The translations under genes and the position numbers were made by a program. From NCBI GenBank assembly GCA_023421955.1, contig JAEZSE010000021.1, positions 1 to 64,000 of the forward strand: a DNA stretch of 64,000 nt, in the 5' to 3' direction. Source of the stretch: Bacillota bacterium. GTDB taxonomy: Bacteria; Bacillota; Clostridia; Christensenellales; UMGS416. The notes below the pieces were generated by a model. The model saw only the letters and a list, made by a program, of their open reading frames with translations, had not been told where the DNA came from and searched no databases. Below are positions 59,970 to 64,000 of this stretch, one piece after another (within the stretch, counting starts at the first letter, position 1; each line of letters starts with the position of its first letter).

Positions 59970-60902
59970 ATGGAACCCATCATCATTGGCATCGACCACG
60001 GCAACGCGGCCATGAAAACCCGCGGCTTCTGTTTCCCCTCCGGCATCGTGGAGTATGAGCACGAGCCATATACCAGCAAAGATGTGCTGGAATACGAGGG
60101 CCGGTTCTACGTCTGCGGCAGCGGCCGCCAGCCGCTCCTCCGGGACAAGACCCAAAACGACAGCTTCTATCTGCTCACACTGGCGGCGCTTGCCAAGGAA
60201 ATCGAAGCCAGGACGGGCGGCGGCAGAGCCTCGGTCATCGTTGCCGTGGGCCTGCCGCTGACCAGTTTTGGCAGAGAAAAAAAGAAGTTCAGGCGCTATC
60301 TCCTGCGCGATGGCGCACCGATCTGCTACCGTTACGAGGGCAAGCCATATGAGGTGACCATCGAAAACGTGCTGCTCTTCCCCCAGGGGTATGCGGCCGT
60401 TCTATCCCACATGGAACTGCTCTCGGGCGAGCCTTCCGTGATCCTCGCGGACATCGGCGGCTGGACGGTGGACGTCATGCGGCTGGACAACGGCATGCCC
60501 GACGCTTCCGCCTGCCGCAGCCTGGAACTCGGCATGATCCGCTGCCTCGATGAGATCGGGGAGCAGATCAGGCGCCGCATGGGGCTGTCACTGACCGCGG
60601 CGCAGATCGAAACCGTGCTGCGGGACGAATCCTGCGGCGTGGGCGAAGGGGCGAAGGAGATCGTCAAAATCGAAGGGCGCCGGTATGCCCAGCGGCTCCT
60701 GTCCGCCATCGCCGAAAGCGGCCTGGACACACGGGCCATGCCCGTCATCTTCATGGGCGGCGGCGCTGCGGTTATGAAGCGCCACGTGACGCCGCAGGAC
60801 GGCCTGTGCCGCGTGATCCCCCTCGAGGACGTATGTGCCAACGCCAAGGGCTATGAGCGTCTTGCGGGCCAATTGTCGCGGGGTGACGGGCATGCCGGAT
60901 GA
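59970..60902 (+). CDS. parM: ParM/StbA-like actin-fold segregation ATPase
   Basis: 310 residues. Actin-like ATPase with phosphate-1 motif IGIDHGNAAMK (residues 6-16), phosphate-2 motif ILADIGGWTVDVMRLDNG (about 156-173), and an adenosine region PVIFMGGGAAVM near the end. Plasmid ParM filaments push DNA copies apart by binding a ParR-centromere complex. Its stop overlaps the start of a small ParR-like gene by 11 bases. A segregation system on an integrative element suggests a phase as a free circle. Confidence 0.87.
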   Translation: MEPIIIGIDHGNAAMKTRGFCFPSGIVEYEHEPYTSKDVLEYEGRFYVCGSGRQPLLRDKTQNDSFYLLTLAALAKEIEARTGGGRASVIVAVGLPLTSFGREKKKFRRYLLRDGAPICYRYEGKPYEVTIENVLLFPQGYAAVLSHMELLSGEPSVILADIGGWTVDVMRLDNGMPDASACRSLELGMIRCLDEIGEQIRRRMGLSLTAAQIETVLRDESCGVGEGAKEIVKIEGRRYAQRLLSAIAESGLDTRAMPVIFMGGGAAVMKRHVTPQDGLCRVIPLEDVCANAKGYERLAGQLSRGDGHAG

Positions 60903-61203
60903 AAAGCACAGGCTGAACCTCGCGCTGGACATGCGGATCGGGGATCATCGGCAGGCATGGGAAATCCTCTCCGCAATCCCCCGCGGGCGGCGGACGGACG
61001 CCGTCTGCAGGATGCTGATCGAGCATCGGGAGCAGTCCAGCCTCCAGAAGATCATCCAAAAGGCAGTACGGGAGGAACTGCGGGCATACGGCGGGCCGCC
61101 CGCCGGAACGACAACTCCAGAACATGCTCCGAAAGCCGGGGAAGTCAGAGATGACATCCTCGGCTTTTTGGTTGCCTTGCAAAAAGAAGGTGATGAAGAC
61201 TGA
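60892..61203 (+). CDS. Small ParR-like partner of ParM
   Basis: 103 residues from the ATG at 60892, overlapping parM by 11 bases. N-terminal LNLALDMRIGDHRQAWEILSAIPRGRRTDAVCRML resembles the ribbon-helix-helix front of ParR proteins (short strand, then two helices with GRRTDAVC), followed by a charged, flexible C-terminal tail. Identity is inferred from size, position and this pattern; sequence similarity to known ParR is weak. Confidence 0.62.
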   Translation: MPDEKHRLNLALDMRIGDHRQAWEILSAIPRGRRTDAVCRMLIEHREQSSLQKIIQKAVREELRAYGGPPAGTTTPEHAPKAGEVRDDILGFLVALQKEGDED

Positions 61204-62414
61204 TACGCTACTTCGATATGTTCGCGGGGATCGGCGGCTTCCGGGCAGGGCTGTCCCTGCTCGACGGCTTCGAGTGCGTCGGCCACTGCGAGATCGACGC
61301 CCACGCCGACAATAGCTACCGCGCCATCCATAACCCGAAAGAAAGCGAGGTGTTCTACGCTGACGCCAGAACCATCGAACCGGGCGGTATGCCCGGCTTC
61401 GACCTGCTCTGCGGAGGATTCCCCTGCCAGAGCTTTTCTCTCGCCGGCAAGCGGCGAGGCTTCGATGATGCCAGAGGCACTCTTTTCTTTGAGATTGCCC
61501 GCTTGGCTCGAGCGAAGCACCCTTCGTATCTTCTGCTTGAAAACGTTCCGGGACTGCTATCGCATGACGAAGGCCGGACGTTTGCAACCATCCTCGCCAC
61601 GCTTTGCGACCTGGGGTACGGCCTGGAATGGCAGGTGCTTAACAGCAAGGATTTCGGAGTGCCCCAGTCCCGACGCCGGGTGTTCCTTATCGGATATCTT
61701 GATACCCGATGCGCCGGAAAGGTACTTCCTGTCCGAGAGGCAAATGGAAAGACTCTTGTACAGCTCATCGGCGGCCCCCACGGCTCAAGGGTATATGACC
61801 CCGCCGGACTGAGCTGCACGCTGACCGCGGACACTGGTGGCTTCGGCGGAAAGACCGGGCTGTATGTCGTAGGGTACCACGGGAAAACCGGACCGGCCGC
61901 AGCACATGGACCGGAAGATCCGCTCCGGCCATCTTCGTTCGTCGATCTCTCCCGCGGGAAGGCGAAGCTCACCGGTGCGGCTCGCTGCCTGACATCCAAC
62001 TACGGAAAGGCCGGCATCGGCAACCACAAGGCAGAATCGTCCGGCGTGCTGCTTGTTCGGGAAGGGACCAGGAAAGGTTACGCGGAAGCGCTGCCGGGTT
62101 ACAGCATCGACATCGGATACGCGGGCAGGAAGACCCGTGCCGGCCGCGTGAACAGTGTGTTCGCCCATGACGTGGCCGTGGGCGGCAATCAAGCCATCAT
62201 GACGGTGAACGGGCGCATCCGGCGCCTGACGCCGCGGGAGTGCCTGCGTTTACAGGGGTTCGCCGAGGACCAAATCGACCGGATGCTGGCCGTCACGTCA
62301 GATTCGCAGGCATACAAACAGGCGGGCAATTCCGTCACCGTCAACGTGATCCGCGCGCTGGGCCTGCGTATCAAGGCTATGGACGATGTACTGCGTGAGG
62401 GTGATGCTCCATGA
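61200..62414 (+). CDS. C5 cytosine-specific DNA methyltransferase
   Basis: 404 residues if started at the CTG at 61200; the first ATG (61218) would begin inside motif I (FDMFAGIGGFRAG). A TGA in frame at 61194 rules out anything earlier, and GAAGGTG lies nine bases before the CTG. Motif IV FPCQSFS has the catalytic Cys (C76), motif VI is LLENVPGL, motif VIII VPQSRRRVFLIG, motifs IX-X RRLTPRECLRLQGF and QAGNSVTVNVIRALG. No restriction gene is adjacent, so it is likely an orphan protecting the element. The stop overlaps the next start by four bases. Confidence 0.92.
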   Translation: MIRYFDMFAGIGGFRAGLSLLDGFECVGHCEIDAHADNSYRAIHNPKESEVFYADARTIEPGGMPGFDLLCGGFPCQSFSLAGKRRGFDDARGTLFFEIARLARAKHPSYLLLENVPGLLSHDEGRTFATILATLCDLGYGLEWQVLNSKDFGVPQSRRRVFLIGYLDTRCAGKVLPVREANGKTLVQLIGGPHGSRVYDPAGLSCTLTADTGGFGGKTGLYVVGYHGKTGPAAAHGPEDPLRPSSFVDLSRGKAKLTGAARCLTSNYGKAGIGNHKAESSGVLLVREGTRKGYAEALPGYSIDIGYAGRKTRAGRVNSVFAHDVAVGGNQAIMTVNGRIRRLTPRECLRLQGFAEDQIDRMLAVTSDSQAYKQAGNSVTVNVIRALGLRIKAMDDVLREGDAP

Positions 62415-63361
62415 TCAAACAACAATGCTTCGGCGTGGAGATCGAAATGACCGGCATCACCCGCGAACAGGCGGCAAGGGCCGTGGCCGGCTATTTCAAC
62501 GCGGCTGGCCGGAACATCAGCGGTTCCTACACTTGGAGCGTCACGGACAACGAGGGAAAGGCATGGAAGATCGTAAGCGATGGCAGCATCGAGCCCGAAA
62601 TCAAATCCGGGGATACGTATATTCGAACCGCCAACAGTGAATACGCTGTCGAGCTTGTCACGCCAAAACTGACCTACGAGGAACTGCCCAAGCTGCAGGA
62701 GGTCGTCCGCACGCTGCGTCATGCAGGCGCTAAGGTTAACGAATCCTGCGGCCTGCACTGCCATATCGACGCAGCCAATCACAACCGCCAGAGCCTCAAG
62801 AATCTCATCGGCATCATGTATTCCAAGGAGGACATTCTGTTCAAGGCGCTGCAGGTCAACGAGAGCCGCTCCGCCCGTTACTGCCAGAAAGTCCGCGAGC
62901 CCATGCTGGAAAAAGCACGCCGGCTCTCCTCTGATGAAACCAAGGACTATACAAAGCTGGAGAGCATCTGGTACGAGGGCAACGTCAACACCACAGAGCA
63001 CTACAATTGGACACGTTATTACGCACTCAATTTACATTCTGTTTTTTACAGGGGTACTGTCGAGTTCCGCATGTTTAACTCGACGCTCCACGCCGGGCGC
63101 GTGGCCGCTTACGTGAACCTGTGCCTGGCCATTTCCGCTCAGGCCATCACTCAGCGCAGCACCGTCATGCAAAAGACCCAATCCGACAATGAGAAATTCA
63201 CGTTCCGGGTTTGGCTGGTTCGCCTGGGGCTCAACGGCGACGAATTCAAGAACACGCGCGACCACCTTCTGGCCAATCTGGAAGGCGACAGGGCGTGGAG
63301 ATATGACCGGGATAGCTACGAAAAACGAAAAGCCAAGAAGCCAAAAGAGATAGAGAGGTGA
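62411..63361 (+). CDS. Amidoligase family protein
   Basis: 316 residues. Glutamine-synthetase-like COOH-NH2 ligase of the amidoligase family. QQCFGVEIEMTGITREQAA is the family N-terminus (conserved Glu pair), followed by KIVSDGSIEP, the AVELVTPKLTYEELPKLQEVV strand-helix, GLHCHIDAAN with the metal/ATP His, and GTVEFRMFNSTLHAGRV. Family members are predicted to join amino acids or peptides through amide bonds and often lie next to gamma-glutamylcyclotransferases, as here. Overlaps the methyltransferase by four bases. Confidence 0.9.
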   Translation: MIKQQCFGVEIEMTGITREQAARAVAGYFNAAGRNISGSYTWSVTDNEGKAWKIVSDGSIEPEIKSGDTYIRTANSEYAVELVTPKLTYEELPKLQEVVRTLRHAGAKVNESCGLHCHIDAANHNRQSLKNLIGIMYSKEDILFKALQVNESRSARYCQKVREPMLEKARRLSSDETKDYTKLESIWYEGNVNTTEHYNWTRYYALNLHSVFYRGTVEFRMFNSTLHAGRVAAYVNLCLAISAQAITQRSTVMQKTQSDNEKFTFRVWLVRLGLNGDEFKNTRDHLLANLEGDRAWRYDRDSYEKRKAKKPKEIER

Positions 63362-63367
63362 AACGGC

Positions 63368-63619
63368 ATGAAGATACGGATCGACGAAGACGTCTACGAG
63401 GGCTCCCCGGCCGATATCATCGACGACCTGCGGGAGCAGAGCCTCCACAAGGACGAATTCCCGAACACAAATAGCTTCCTCCGGTATATGCGCGACAGCT
63501 TCGTCCGTCTGACGGACATGCCATGCGAGCTGCCCGAGGGCGCCATCGACATCCGCGCCAGAGCGATGTTGGAGCAACTGGCGAATATCGACGCCCTCGA
63601 GATTCTGGAGAGCAACTGA
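63368..63619 (+). CDS. 83-residue acidic protein between amidoligase and GGCT, unknown
   Basis: Seven bases after the amidoligase stop; its own stop overlaps the next start by one base (TGATG). Acidic: EDVYEGSPADIIDDLREQ, an Asn/Asp-rich centre, LPEGAIDIRARAMLEQLANIDAL. Not recognised. Its place between two peptide-chemistry enzymes makes it a candidate substrate or accessory protein, an inference from position. Confidence 0.7.
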   Translation: MKIRIDEDVYEGSPADIIDDLREQSLHKDEFPNTNSFLRYMRDSFVRLTDMPCELPEGAIDIRARAMLEQLANIDALEILESN

Positions 63620-64000
63620 TGGAAGAAACGCTTTACTTTTCCTACGGCTCCAACATCGACCTCAAGCAGATGGCCGTCCGCTGCCCGGCGGCAACGCCGG
63701 TACGCCCGGTGGTACTGGACAACTACCGGCTGGCCTTCCGCGGAAACCTGGGGTTCAACGGCGTGGCGACGATCCTGCCCGCGCGAAGCGAGAAGGTCTA
63801 CGGGTTGCTGTGGCGGATCACACCCGCTGATGAAAGGGCGCTCGACCGGTACGAGGGCTATCCCAATCTGTACGGCAAGGAGCGGATCACCGTACGTGAC
63901 CGGGACGGCAACACGTATACCGTCATGGCTTACATTATGACGCGAGAGCACATCCGAGAGCCTGCCGAGCCGTCCGAACCCTACTTCCAAGGCATCGTCA
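63619..64000 (+). CDS. Gamma-glutamylcyclotransferase (AIG2/GGCT fold), 3' end cut by window edge
   Basis: 127 residues visible, open to the right edge. GGCT fold: LYFSYGSNIDLKQMAVRCP (YGSN substrate loop, residues 8-11), LDNYRLAFRGNLGFNGVATILP, VYGLLWRITPADERALDRYEGYP with the catalytic Glu of the family, and MAYIMTRE. These enzymes release 5-oxoproline from gamma-glutamyl amides. Beside the amidoligase it would act on gamma-glutamyl-type linkages made by that enzyme. Confidence 0.9.
   Translation, partial: MEETLYFSYGSNIDLKQMAVRCPAATPVRPVVLDNYRLAFRGNLGFNGVATILPARSEKVYGLLWRITPADERALDRYEGYPNLYGKERITVRDRDGNTYTVMAYIMTREHIREPAEPSEPYFQGIV

Overview
The window reads as a chromosomal segment of a fairly GC-rich endospore-forming Clostridia-type Firmicute. 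Supporting signs are strong Shine-Dalgarno sites, frequent TTG/GTG starts, sigma-A promoters with TTGACA/TATAAT-like boxes, a small acid-soluble spore protein gene, a DacF-type carboxypeptidase, SLATT, YesL/DUF624 and DUF5711-like proteins, and a GlpA-like/DUF1667 operon of the clostridial type. No rRNA and no complete insertion sequence is visible. Species assignment is not possible from the sequence alone.

Layout. 1-2311 (mostly minus): a GPH sugar symporter cut by the window edge, a small membrane protein lying between duplicated promoter boxes, and an orphan phage-type replication initiator. 2385-4566: a 2.2-kb island of GC-rich palindromic repeats around a DUF559 (Vsr-like) nuclease gene, with three 5'-truncated copies of that gene. 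4575-9054 (minus): tlyA-dxs, a cyclophilin lipoprotein and thioredoxin reductase. 9185-11054 (plus): a Pit phosphate transporter and a PhoU-like DUF47 partner behind a possible Pho box. 11070-20248 (minus): GH2 beta-mannosidase-like enzyme, Ogt, a CDF metal exporter with a structured leader, a thuA/flavin reductase/GNAT/DUF218 operon, and recG. 20359-27758: cell-wall and surface genes (GH3 NagZ-like lipoprotein, serine hydrolase, lytic transglycosylase, SGNH hydrolase, LCP protein, DacF). 27755-30173: luxE-luxC without luciferase genes, coupled to dacF. 30230-42453: a five-bladed propeller glycosidase, a double pectate-lyase-fold protein, two methyltransferases, an M20 amidohydrolase, YesL, SASP, Hsp33, a HEAT-like protein, Nudix and GH31. 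42660-45907: a glycerol-3-phosphate-type oxidoreductase operon behind a perfect promoter and an attenuator-like terminator. 46055-54141: a CHASE4-PAS-GGDEF-HD-GYP protein, zinc-ribbon protein, SLATT protein, ApbE, a lipid kinase, a DUF5711-like protein and CvpA.

Two tRNA genes (Thr-CGT, Pro-CGG) at 54211-54367 close the chromosomal part. From about 54565 to the right edge the content changes to an integrative/conjugative-element-like module: Toprim/DUF3991, SSB, ParB-like, several element-specific unknowns, a ParM/ParR-like segregation pair, a C5 DNA methyltransferase, an amidoligase and a gamma-glutamylcyclotransferase. Most of these overlap or are separated by a few bases. No integrase or conjugation gene lies inside the window.

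How the genes work together: the GPH symporter and the signal-less GH2, GH31, GH43-like and pectate-lyase-like proteins suggest uptake and intracellular breakdown of plant oligosaccharides. The best leads for something undescribed are the DUF559/repeat island with graded 5'-truncated copies, the amidoligase-83 aa-GGCT cassette on the mobile element, the luciferase-free luxE-luxC-dacF operon, and several leader or operator structures.
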